In this document: piece after piece, positions 26,383 to 33,480 of the stretch | Position numbering within the stretch: position 1 is the stretch's first letter | Layout: every line of letters begins with the position of its first letter | Program-made: the position numbers and the translations under genes | Notes under the pieces: model-generated | Told to the model about the DNA's origin: nothing | Database searches by the model: none | The model's input: the letters and a program-made list of their open reading frames with translations, nothing else | Assembly (NCBI GenBank): GCA_036388475.1 | Contig: DASVRT010000088.1 | Coordinates: forward strand, 1 to 64,000 | Direction of reading: 5' to 3' | Source: JALZHR01 sp036388475 | GTDB taxonomy: Bacteria; Acidobacteriota; Blastocatellia; Pyrinomonadales; Pyrinomonadaceae | Length of the DNA: 64,000 nt

Positions 26383-27870
26383 TTATCTTTGCTGCAAAAG
26401 CTTGCGCCACTGATTATAACCCAACTTGTTTAATAAATCTTTCTGCCTGCCGCCCGGTTTGGCGACGACTTTTATCTCGGTGACGCCGGAATTTTTTTCC
26501 GCGCTCATTCCGAACGTCTGTAAATCGTTCTGCCAATCGACTTTAGAATTTCCCTCGATGTATTTTTCAGCCAACGGAACGAGTTCCGGGTTGCTCTTTA
26601 AGATACGCAGAATCGCGGCGTTTCCGTCTTCCTTTTGATTCGGCGCGCGATGTTTTTGAAAAACTTCGCGGAAAATCGCGTCCAAATCCCGCTTGCCGCG
26701 GCTTTCGCGCAGCAGCGTCGCATCGCACAGAAAAGCGACGACGATGCCTTTGGCGTAAATCAATTCGTTGGAATTAATCCAGCGTTTTTGCGAGGCTTCG
26801 ATTAACGAAAAGCTCTGGCGGCGCGAAAGCGCTTCGGTCAAATCAAAGGCGCGCCCCAAAGTCGAGAGAAAATCGTCAAAACGTATCTGATTAAGCGAGA
26901 CGCCGGTTTTCAAAGCTTTATAAAGCGTGAAGCCTTCGTAAAACCAATCGTAATTTCCGCTCAGATTCAGCGAATTCGGAATCCAGAGATGAAAAATTTC
27001 GTGTCGCAATTGTTCGTGCAGACGATTGACAGCCGCCGATTTAAAGGTCGTCGGCGCGGAAATTAGCGTGACGGTCGCGCCGCGCGTTTCCGCGCGCCAA
27101 CGCTCGAAATTCGCCGCTTGCGGAAAAGGCAAAAGCAAAATCTGTGTTTTCGGAAAAGGAATTTCCCCAAAAGTTTTCCGGTGCTCGGCAAGAATCGTTT
27201 CGGCAACCCGCAAGGCTTCCGCGTCCGTAAACTGCCATTCGCCGGAAATCGCCAGGCTCAATTCATTTTTTTCAATCTGCTTCGAATGCTCGCGCCAATC
27301 TTTGCCGATTAGAAAAATCGCTTTTTCAACGTTTTTGACGCCGAAAGATTTTTCGCTCCGCCTTGTTTCGCTCGTCGTAATGCGCCAGTTTTCCGGCAGT
27401 TCGAATGTTATTTTCGCGCCGAAATTTTGCAGATTCTGCGGCAGCAAATCGCCCAACATCAAAAGCCCGCGCGCGTCGGAAATCCACGAAACGTGTGCCG
27501 CCGCCGTTAATTGCGGCGGAATTGCCGTTTTCACGTCGTATTGAAATGCCGCCGGAACTTGCTCGGCTTCGAATTCGCCCGGCGCGAGTTTTTTAAATTG
27601 AATTTGTTGAGCGCGCGCGTTAACAAATTTTAAATTCTCGATTCTGTCGCCCAAATTAGTGACGTCGGCGTAATTTTGCAGAAACGACCAGCTTTTTCCG
27701 GCGGCATCGGCGTCCGGCATCATTCCTTCGACGCGGACTTTAGAATCCGGCGCAAACGATAAAATTTTCACCGTCAGCTCGATTTCCCGCGCGCTGCCGG
27801 CGACGGCAAAAAGGCAAAACAGGCAAAATAAAAAAATTGTCCGCCGCAGCTTGAGATTTCTAAAACGCAT
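26383..27870 (-). CDS. M61-like (glycyl aminopeptidase-type) secreted metallopeptidase
   Basis: 495 aa from the ATG at 27870, chosen because it leads straight into a signal peptide (RRTIFLFCLFCLFAVAGSA); an ATG seven codons earlier is possible. The zinc site HEIFH is at 290-294 with the third ligand E312 in 'YEGFT', the layout of gluzincins of the M1/M61 type. The N-terminal half is beta-rich, as in M61 proteins. No PDZ domain is visible at the C terminus. It probably trims peptides in the periplasm. Confidence 0.78.
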   Translation of the reverse strand: MRFRNLKLRRTIFLFCLFCLFAVAGSAREIELTVKILSFAPDSKVRVEGMMPDADAAGKSWSFLQNYADVTNLGDRIENLKFVNARAQQIQFKKLAPGEFEAEQVPAAFQYDVKTAIPPQLTAAAHVSWISDARGLLMLGDLLPQNLQNFGAKITFELPENWRITTSETRRSEKSFGVKNVEKAIFLIGKDWREHSKQIEKNELSLAISGEWQFTDAEALRVAETILAEHRKTFGEIPFPKTQILLLPFPQAANFERWRAETRGATVTLISAPTTFKSAAVNRLHEQLRHEIFHLWIPNSLNLSGNYDWFYEGFTLYKALKTGVSLNQIRFDDFLSTLGRAFDLTEALSRRQSFSLIEASQKRWINSNELIYAKGIVVAFLCDATLLRESRGKRDLDAIFREVFQKHRAPNQKEDGNAAILRILKSNPELVPLAEKYIEGNSKVDWQNDLQTFGMSAEKNSGVTEIKVVAKPGGRQKDLLNKLGYNQWRKLLQQR

Positions 27871-28042
27871 CTTGCAGATAAAATTTAGCACAAGCCGTTT
27901 GATGCCGGAAACGCAAATTTTACGAGCTTTGCCGGAAAAATTTATTCCCGACTTGTAATGGAAAGATTTTTTAAACTAAAATGACGCTTTATTCGTTATA
28001 TATGTTTTGCGGCTCTCATTTGTTTCAGACGGGAAAATTTTT

Positions 28043-28120
28043 ATGAGTATCATTAAAGTCGTCATCTACACGCTCGCTTTCCTGCTGAGCCTGCTGCTTT
28101 TCGGACGTTTTTTCTTTTAG
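28043..28120 (+). CDS. Possible 25-aa membrane peptide upstream of purH
   Basis: ATG at 28043 opens 25 codons that are one hydrophobic helix (IIKVVIYTLAFLLSLLLFG) ending in an aromatic run before TAG. A 21-codon frame starting at 27981 overlaps its start as ATGA, which could couple them. GGGAAAA lies 6-12 nt upstream as a weak ribosome-binding site. Its size and position before a terminator fit either a small membrane protein or a leader peptide. The rest of the gap 27871-28268 shows no gene. Confidence 0.35.
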   Translation: MSIIKVVIYTLAFLLSLLLFGRFFF

Positions 28121-28223
28121 ACGGATGGCTCGGCAAAGCGGGTTCGGCAAAGTTGAATTTTCGAAAGAGCTTGAATTTTCAGGTTCAAAGGTTTTAATTG
28201 TCTTTAAATTGAATTGAATAACG

Positions 28224-28250
28224 AGCGGTCCGGGCGAGACCGCTATTTTT
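28224..28250 (+). terminator. Intrinsic terminator just upstream of purH
   Basis: AGCGGTC (28224-28230) and GACCGCT (28238-28244) flank a 7-nt loop and are followed by A then T5. It ends 19 nt before the purH ATG, so it either closes the small-peptide transcript or attenuates purH. Confidence 0.7.
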
Positions 28251-28268
28251 ATTTTTAAACGAAATATT

Positions 28269-29912
28269 ATGAGCGATTTAAGAAAAATCAGACGCGCGTT
28301 AATCAGCGTTTCGGATAAAACGGGAATTGTCGAATTTGCCAGGGAATTAACCGGCTTCGGCGCGGAAATCATCTCGACCGGCGGAACGGCAAAAACTTTG
28401 CGCCAAAACGGATTAAACGTCACGGAAGTTTCGGAAATCACGAATTTTCCCGAAATGATGGACGGGCGCGTCAAAACTCTGCACCCGAAAATTCACGGCG
28501 CGTTTCTGGCTTTGCGCGACAACGACGAACACGTCGCCGCAATGCAGACGCACGACATCGAGCCGATTGATTTGGTCGTCGTCAATCTTTACCCGTTTGA
28601 GGAAACCGTGGCGAAAGACGGCGTTTCGCTGGAAGAAGCCGTCGAAAATATAGACATCGGCGGTCCGGCGATGATTCGTTCCGCGTCGAAAAACTGGCGC
28701 GATGTCGCCGTCGTCACCGACGCGCGACTTTACGAAAGCGTTTTGCGCGAAATGAAGGAAACGGGCGGCGCAATAGGTTTGCAGACGCGGCAGCGACTCG
28801 CGGCACTGGCTTACACGCGCACGGCGAGCTACGATTTGGCGATTTCGAGTTATCTGGCTAAACAGTTGGATGAAGCGGACTTGCAGTTTTTAGAACCGTT
28901 TAATCCGCTCGCCGATTTGGTTTTTATCGAAACCGATTTGGGCGAAGACGAAATCGAAACGGAATCTTTTTCCGAATTCCAATCAATCGAACTCGCCAAA
29001 GTTGCCGACCTTCGCTACGGCGAAAATCCGCATCAGAAAGCCGCGCTTTACGAAACGAATGAAGCGGGCGGAATCGCCAAAGCCGGGCAATTGCACGGCA
29101 AGGAAATGTCTTTTAACAACTACGTGGACGCGGAAGCGGCTTGGAATCTGGTTTGCGATTTTGAAGAGCTGGCTTGCGCGATTATCAAACATACAAATCC
29201 GTCCGGCGTCGGAACGGGCGCGTCGAACGAGGAGGCTTATCGGCGCGCGCTGGCGACCGACCCGGTTTCGGCTTTCGGCGGCATCGTCGCTTTTAACCGG
29301 AAAGTCGACGGAGGCGTCGCCAAATCGGTCAACGAAGTTTTTACCGAAGTCGTCGTCGCGCCGGATTTTGACGGCGAAGCGCTGGAAATTTTCCGGACGA
29401 AAAAAAATCTGCGCGTTTTGCGGGTCGAAAAAAGCGAATCGCAAAACAAGCCGGAATACAAACAGATTTCCGGCGGAATGCTCGTGCAGGAAAAGGATTT
29501 GTATCGCGTCACGGAAAGCGATTTTAAAATTGTTTCCGAGCGCCAGCCGACCGCCGAAGAAATTCGCGCGCTGCTGCTTGCCTGGAAAGTCTGCAAGCAC
29601 GTGAAATCGAACGCGATTGTTTTCGCCAACGAATTTCAAACCGTCGGCGTCGGCGCGGGACAGATGAACCGCGTCGATTCCGTGCGAATCGCGGCGATGC
29701 GCGCGGAAAGATTCGATTTGCCTTTAAAAAATGCGGTTCTGGCTTCCGACGCCTTTTTCCCGTTTCGCGATAATGTCGATGAAGCGGCGAAATTCGGCGT
29801 GTCGGCAATCGTTCAGCCCGGCGGCTCGATGCGCGACGAGGAAAGCATCCAGGCGGCAAACGAACACGGCTTGGCGATGGTCTTTACCGGCTTTCGCCAT
29901 TTCAAACATTAA
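28269..29912 (+). CDS. purH: Bifunctional AICAR formyltransferase/IMP cyclohydrolase
   Basis: 547 aa, near the usual length of about 520-530. The N-terminal IMP cyclohydrolase (MGS-like) domain has 'ALISVSDKTGIVEFA', 'ISTGGTAKTL' and 'MDGRVKTLHPKIHG'. The AICAR transformylase domain has 'LRYGENPHQKAA', 'CAIIKHTNPSG' and 'NAIVFA', and ends in 'DSFFPFRDNVDEAA'-like 'DAFFPFRDNVDEAAKFG' and 'IQPGGSMRDEESI'. It carries out the last two steps of purine synthesis in the cytosol. It stands alone, with a terminator on both sides. Confidence 0.97.
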   Translation: MSDLRKIRRALISVSDKTGIVEFARELTGFGAEIISTGGTAKTLRQNGLNVTEVSEITNFPEMMDGRVKTLHPKIHGAFLALRDNDEHVAAMQTHDIEPIDLVVVNLYPFEETVAKDGVSLEEAVENIDIGGPAMIRSASKNWRDVAVVTDARLYESVLREMKETGGAIGLQTRQRLAALAYTRTASYDLAISSYLAKQLDEADLQFLEPFNPLADLVFIETDLGEDEIETESFSEFQSIELAKVADLRYGENPHQKAALYETNEAGGIAKAGQLHGKEMSFNNYVDAEAAWNLVCDFEELACAIIKHTNPSGVGTGASNEEAYRRALATDPVSAFGGIVAFNRKVDGGVAKSVNEVFTEVVVAPDFDGEALEIFRTKKNLRVLRVEKSESQNKPEYKQISGGMLVQEKDLYRVTESDFKIVSERQPTAEEIRALLLAWKVCKHVKSNAIVFANEFQTVGVGAGQMNRVDSVRIAAMRAERFDLPLKNAVLASDAFFPFRDNVDEAAKFGVSAIVQPGGSMRDEESIQAANEHGLAMVFTGFRHFKH

Positions 29913-29914
29913 TT

Positions 29915-29948
29915 TGAAGCAGAAGCCGACGCGTCGGGCTTTTGCTTC
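29915..29948 (+). terminator. Hairpin after purH
   Basis: GAAGCAGAAGCCGAC and GTCGGGCTTTTGCTTC form a stem of about 15 bp with one or two wobble pairs and a minimal loop, starting 3 nt after the purH stop codon. There is no long T tail. Confidence 0.6.
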
Positions 29949-30003
29949 AGTCGTTCAAATGTAAAGAAATTGTAAAAAGTTAAAGAAATACTTTAAATAA
30001 TGT

Positions 30004-30101
30004 TTGACATTCGTTTAAAAATACAGTAAAAAATAAGCATTAAGTTTTTAGAAGGAACGCTCGGACGTATTTTTTCCGCCAGGAATTTTACGTCCGTTTT
30101 T
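30004..30101 (+). ncRNA. Candidate small RNA with own promoter and terminator
   Basis: TTGACA (30004-30009), exactly 17 bp, TAAAAA (30027-30032) make a good promoter. Start would be near 30039. CGGACGTA (30062-30069)/TACGTCCG (30089-30096) with an inner TCC..GGA pair, then T4-5, forms a terminator. The product of about 60 nt has no start codon or reading frame. It carries GAAGGAACGCTCGGA at 30051-30065, also present at 41373-41387. It lies between purH and the convergent comEC. Confidence 0.5.
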
Positions 30102-30105
30102 CTTT

Positions 30106-32838
30106 TCAGCGATAAATTACGGCTTGATTAAAAGTCTTCATCTGCAAATCTTTTCCGTCGGTCGAAAAGGAAATCGTTCCGTTTTCGCCCGTCGTCAAAA
30201 CTTTCGCGCCGTCGTTTTTCCATCTTTCAATCACTTCCGGTTTCGGATGCCCGAAAGGCGAATCGCGCCCGACGCTGATAACCGCAACTTTTGTTTTTAC
30301 AGCATTTATAAAATTTTCCGTCGAGGAAGTCCGGCTCCCGTGATGCGCGACTTTGACGACATCTGCCCGCAAAAATTCCGGCGCGTTTGTTAATAAGCTC
30401 TCGGTTTCTTTTTCAATATCGCCCGTCAGCAAAAATTTCCTGTCGCCGTAAACGAGGCGCAAAACCAGCGAATGATTATTGTCGGAAACCGCTTCGGGCG
30501 ATTCGTCTTTTTCGGGATAAAGCACTTCGATTTTGACATCGCCGAAATTCAAAACGTCGCCGCGCGAAGCATCGAAAGCCGGAATGTTTCTCTTTTGCAA
30601 AACATTATAAAGCTCAATAAAATCCGCGTCATTCAACGGCATTCTGCCGAAAATCGCCGTCCGCACGCGAAAGTTTTTTGCCGCATCCGTCAGTCCTTGA
30701 ATGTGGTCGGCGTCGGCGTGCGTCGCCAGAATGTAATCAATCTGCGAGTAACCTTTTTCCCACAGAAATTCCGACACGACCGCTTCGCCGATACTTTGCG
30801 CGTCAGGCTCGAAAAGTTCCGGTTCTTCGCCTTCGCGCTGAACGTAGAGCGCGCTGAAATTTATTTTCCCGCCGCCGTCAATCAATAAAGTTTCGCCGTC
30901 CGGCATTGTAATCAAGGCTGAATCGCCCTGCCCGACATCGAGAAAATCGACGTGCAGCCTGCCGTCCGGTTTCGGCGCGCTCAGCGGATGAAAAATTATC
31001 AATAAAAGAAAAATGGTCAGAGCGGCAAAAGCATACCTGACTTTGGACTTTAGACTCCGGACTTTAGACTCCAAAGAAAACGGCTTCCAATGGTGCAGCA
31101 GGTAAGTCAAAACGATAAGCGGCAGAAAATACAAAATATAGATTGCCCGCATCGCGCCGGAATAATGCGGCAGACGAAAAGAAGCCCACCCGTTTTCGAT
31201 GAATAAATCCGCCGTGTGAATCGTTATCCAATTTAAAATTTCCGTAATTAAAACCAGCGGCGCGGCTAAAGTCGTGCTGATTTGCGCGGCGAATATTGCC
31301 GGAATGGCGACGAGGCTTTCAATTGCCATCAGCAAGCCGACCCAGACGTTAAGAAAAATTCCGATTAAAGAAATGCGATGAAAATAAATTACCAGAAACG
31401 GGATGAGCCACGCCTGCACGACGAGCGAAACCAGAAGCGTTTCAAACACATAACGCAAAATCGTCTGCAATTTTCCGCGTTCCAGTTTTTCGGCAAACGG
31501 CGTTTTGAAAAGACGGCAGCTCCAGACCGAGCGCGCCTGTTCGCGCCGCCAGTTTTCCTCGCTCCAGTAAAGCGCTTCGCAGAATGTTTTTAAGTTTTCC
31601 GAGCAATCCGGCGGAACCGGCGTTTCCGTCGAAGGCTGCCATTCGCCGACGGCGCGGATTTTTTCCAAAAGCGGAAAAGCAGTGGCGACAATCGCGCCGA
31701 CGCAGGCGAAAGTTAATTGAAACGATTGGTCAAACAGGTCGGACGGTCGCCAAATTAAAAGAATCAGAGCCGACATTCCGAGCGCGTTGAGCAAGCTGCC
31801 CTGCCGGAAAACTACGTCGGCAAAAAGCAGAATCGTAAACATTTCGGCGGCGCGAACAACCGGCGTTTCCGCGCCGACCGCCAGCGAATAACTCCACAAA
31901 AGCGCGCTTGCCAGCAAAAATTGCCACAGCCGGTCGCGCGTAAAAAGCTGGATAATCCAGACAATCAGCGTCCCGATAAAGGTAATCTGCAAACCGCTGA
32001 TGACCAGCACGTGAAAAGTTCCGCCTTCGCGAAATCTTTCAGAAGTTGCTTTGTCCAGATGATAACGATTGCCCAAAAGCGAGGCGATAAGCACGCCCGA
32101 AGTCTGCACGGAAAAATGTTTTTTGAATTCGACGATTAAATTCCGGCGTTGGTCGTAAACAAAAGCGAGCGGCTGAAAAGACGAAGTTTCGCCCAGATTT
32201 TCAATTAAAAGCGGGCTTTTGATAATCGCGGTCGCGTCGATTTCCTTCTGGTCGAGGATTTCTTTTTGCGATTTGACGCCCGCGTTTCGGAATTTTTCTT
32301 CGCGGCGGAGTTCGCCGGCGAGGCGAAGCCGCGCGCCGTATCTTAAAGGCAATTGTTCGTATTCGGCGGCGATTTGTTTATCGACGGTCGGCGCAAAAAG
32401 TCTCACACTTCCCGAAACCGCTTTTTCGACGCCTTTGTAAACGGCGCTTTCCGTTTTCAATTCCAGGAAAAATCCGCCGACCGCGGGTTCGGGTTTGCCC
32501 TGCAAAATTCCGGTTATCTCAACCGGCTCGCCCGAAACGAAAGTTTGATTGTCATAAAGATTTTTCAGTCGATGCGGCGCGACCGCAGATTTTTCCGTCT
32601 GAAAACACAAAGCGCCGAGTGCGGCAAATGAAAGCAGCAGAAACAAAACGCCCGATTTTTGTTTAATGAAAACTAACGCGAGAATTGCGGAAACTAAACA
32701 AAATGCGAGATAAATCTGCCAGAAAGCCTCGAACAAATTTTCAAGCAGAATTCCGAAGGCAAAACAAATCGACAGCCAAGCCAAAGGATAAAGCGTAAAA
32801 TTTGCAGAAGTTTTTAAAGGCTCTCTCATTATGGGCAA
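30106..32838 (-). CDS. comEC: DNA internalisation competence protein ComEC/Rec2
   Basis: 910 aa. An N-terminal group of membrane helices and an OB-like DUF4131 region come first, then the central Competence domain ('FHVLVISGLQITFIG', many membrane helices). The C-terminal metallo-beta-lactamase-like domain has 'FLDVGQGDSALITMPDG', 'LLIDGGG', 'THADADHIQGL' (HxDxDH) and 'VAHHGS'. It forms the inner-membrane channel for single-stranded DNA uptake, the C-terminal domain being proposed as the nuclease. comEA lies 41 bp upstream on the same strand. An ATG three codons in is also possible. Confidence 0.93.
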   Translation of the reverse strand: MPIMREPLKTSANFTLYPLAWLSICFAFGILLENLFEAFWQIYLAFCLVSAILALVFIKQKSGVLFLLLSFAALGALCFQTEKSAVAPHRLKNLYDNQTFVSGEPVEITGILQGKPEPAVGGFFLELKTESAVYKGVEKAVSGSVRLFAPTVDKQIAAEYEQLPLRYGARLRLAGELRREEKFRNAGVKSQKEILDQKEIDATAIIKSPLLIENLGETSSFQPLAFVYDQRRNLIVEFKKHFSVQTSGVLIASLLGNRYHLDKATSERFREGGTFHVLVISGLQITFIGTLIVWIIQLFTRDRLWQFLLASALLWSYSLAVGAETPVVRAAEMFTILLFADVVFRQGSLLNALGMSALILLIWRPSDLFDQSFQLTFACVGAIVATAFPLLEKIRAVGEWQPSTETPVPPDCSENLKTFCEALYWSEENWRREQARSVWSCRLFKTPFAEKLERGKLQTILRYVFETLLVSLVVQAWLIPFLVIYFHRISLIGIFLNVWVGLLMAIESLVAIPAIFAAQISTTLAAPLVLITEILNWITIHTADLFIENGWASFRLPHYSGAMRAIYILYFLPLIVLTYLLHHWKPFSLESKVRSLKSKVRYAFAALTIFLLLIIFHPLSAPKPDGRLHVDFLDVGQGDSALITMPDGETLLIDGGGKINFSALYVQREGEEPELFEPDAQSIGEAVVSEFLWEKGYSQIDYILATHADADHIQGLTDAAKNFRVRTAIFGRMPLNDADFIELYNVLQKRNIPAFDASRGDVLNFGDVKIEVLYPEKDESPEAVSDNNHSLVLRLVYGDRKFLLTGDIEKETESLLTNAPEFLRADVVKVAHHGSRTSSTENFINAVKTKVAVISVGRDSPFGHPKPEVIERWKNDGAKVLTTGENGTISFSTDGKDLQMKTFNQAVIYR

Positions 32839-32879
32839 ATGCCTTTAAGAAATATTTTTCGCTCTAAATTAACACAAAA

Positions 32880-33245
32880 CTACTCGATTTTGACAAAATT
32901 TCTTATCTCACGAAATTTTTTATCGCTCATTCCTCCGACTAAAATCAAATGTTCGGCGCGCCGGAATTTTCCGTATTTTTCCCGGTGTTCAATAATTTTT
33001 CGTGCCGACTCTTTACCGATATGCGGGAGTTTTTCGAGTTCTTCGGCGGTCGCAGTGTTTAGATTGACAGCATTTTCGGAAATTTCAGGGTTATTTTTGA
33101 TGGTTTCCGGCATTTTTTTTATATCCTGACGGCAACCGTTGAACAAAAGCAAACAAAATGTGACCAGAACTAAATGCCGTTTGTTAAGGACTAAACCGTA
33201 AACGTTGAAATAATGAGGCTTAATTTTTCGTATGTTCGATTGCAT
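32880..33245 (-). CDS. comEA: ComEA-like helix-hairpin-helix lipoprotein
   Basis: 121 aa. A hydrophobic stretch ends in the lipobox-like LLFNGC (Cys about 38), and the C-terminal 60 residues are a ComEA-type double HhH: 'LNTATAEELEKLPHIGKESARKIIEHREKYGKF' then 'GGMSDKKFREIRNFV'. ComEA binds incoming double-stranded DNA in the periplasm and hands it to ComEC, whose gene follows. The start used gives a longer N region than usual (about 22 residues before the hydrophobic part); no better start codon was found. Confidence 0.83.
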   Translation of the reverse strand: MQSNIRKIKPHYFNVYGLVLNKRHLVLVTFCLLLFNGCRQDIKKMPETIKNNPEISENAVNLNTATAEELEKLPHIGKESARKIIEHREKYGKFRRAEHLILVGGMSDKKFREIRNFVKIE

Positions 33246-33294
33246 ACGTTATGTGCAAAATGCTAAAAGTCGTTTGAGAATCAACATTTAAGTG

Positions 33295-33343
33295 TGTGGA
33301 AAAGGACTTTTCCACAAGACTTTTCCACACATCCTGTGGAAAA
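33295..33343. other. Cluster of four DnaA-box matches
   Basis: TTTTCCACA, a perfect match to the TTWTNCACA consensus, occurs four times in 49 bp: 33295-33303 (reverse), 33308-33316, 33321-33329 (forward) and 33335-33343 (reverse). Box starts are 13, 13 and 14 bp apart. It lies upstream of comEA and downstream of ftsK. No dnaA, dnaN or gidA is in view. Confidence 0.6.
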
Positions 33344-33352
33344 GTCTAAAAG

Positions 33353-33480
33353 GGCGAAAGTAAAAAGGCAGAAGGCAAAATTAAGAAATTTGAATTAGCG
33401 ATAGCAGGTAATATTTGATTTCAGTTCTCAGCTCTTAGCTCTCAGTTTTCACTTTTGCCTTTTTACTTTTTACTTTCGCC
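33353..33480. repeat. Inverted-repeat element after ftsK
   Basis: GGCGAAAGTAAAAAGGC (33353-33369) is matched by GCCTTTTTAC..TACTTTCGCC (33458-33480). The interior holds CTCAGCTCTTAGCTCTCAG words. It adjoins the ftsK stop codon and may terminate that operon. Confidence 0.6.

Noticed and set aside
33246..33480. Chromosomal replication origin
   Set aside because: Four DnaA boxes are present, but no dnaA/dnaN/gidA neighbours or clear AT-rich unwinding element; kept only as a DnaA-box cluster.
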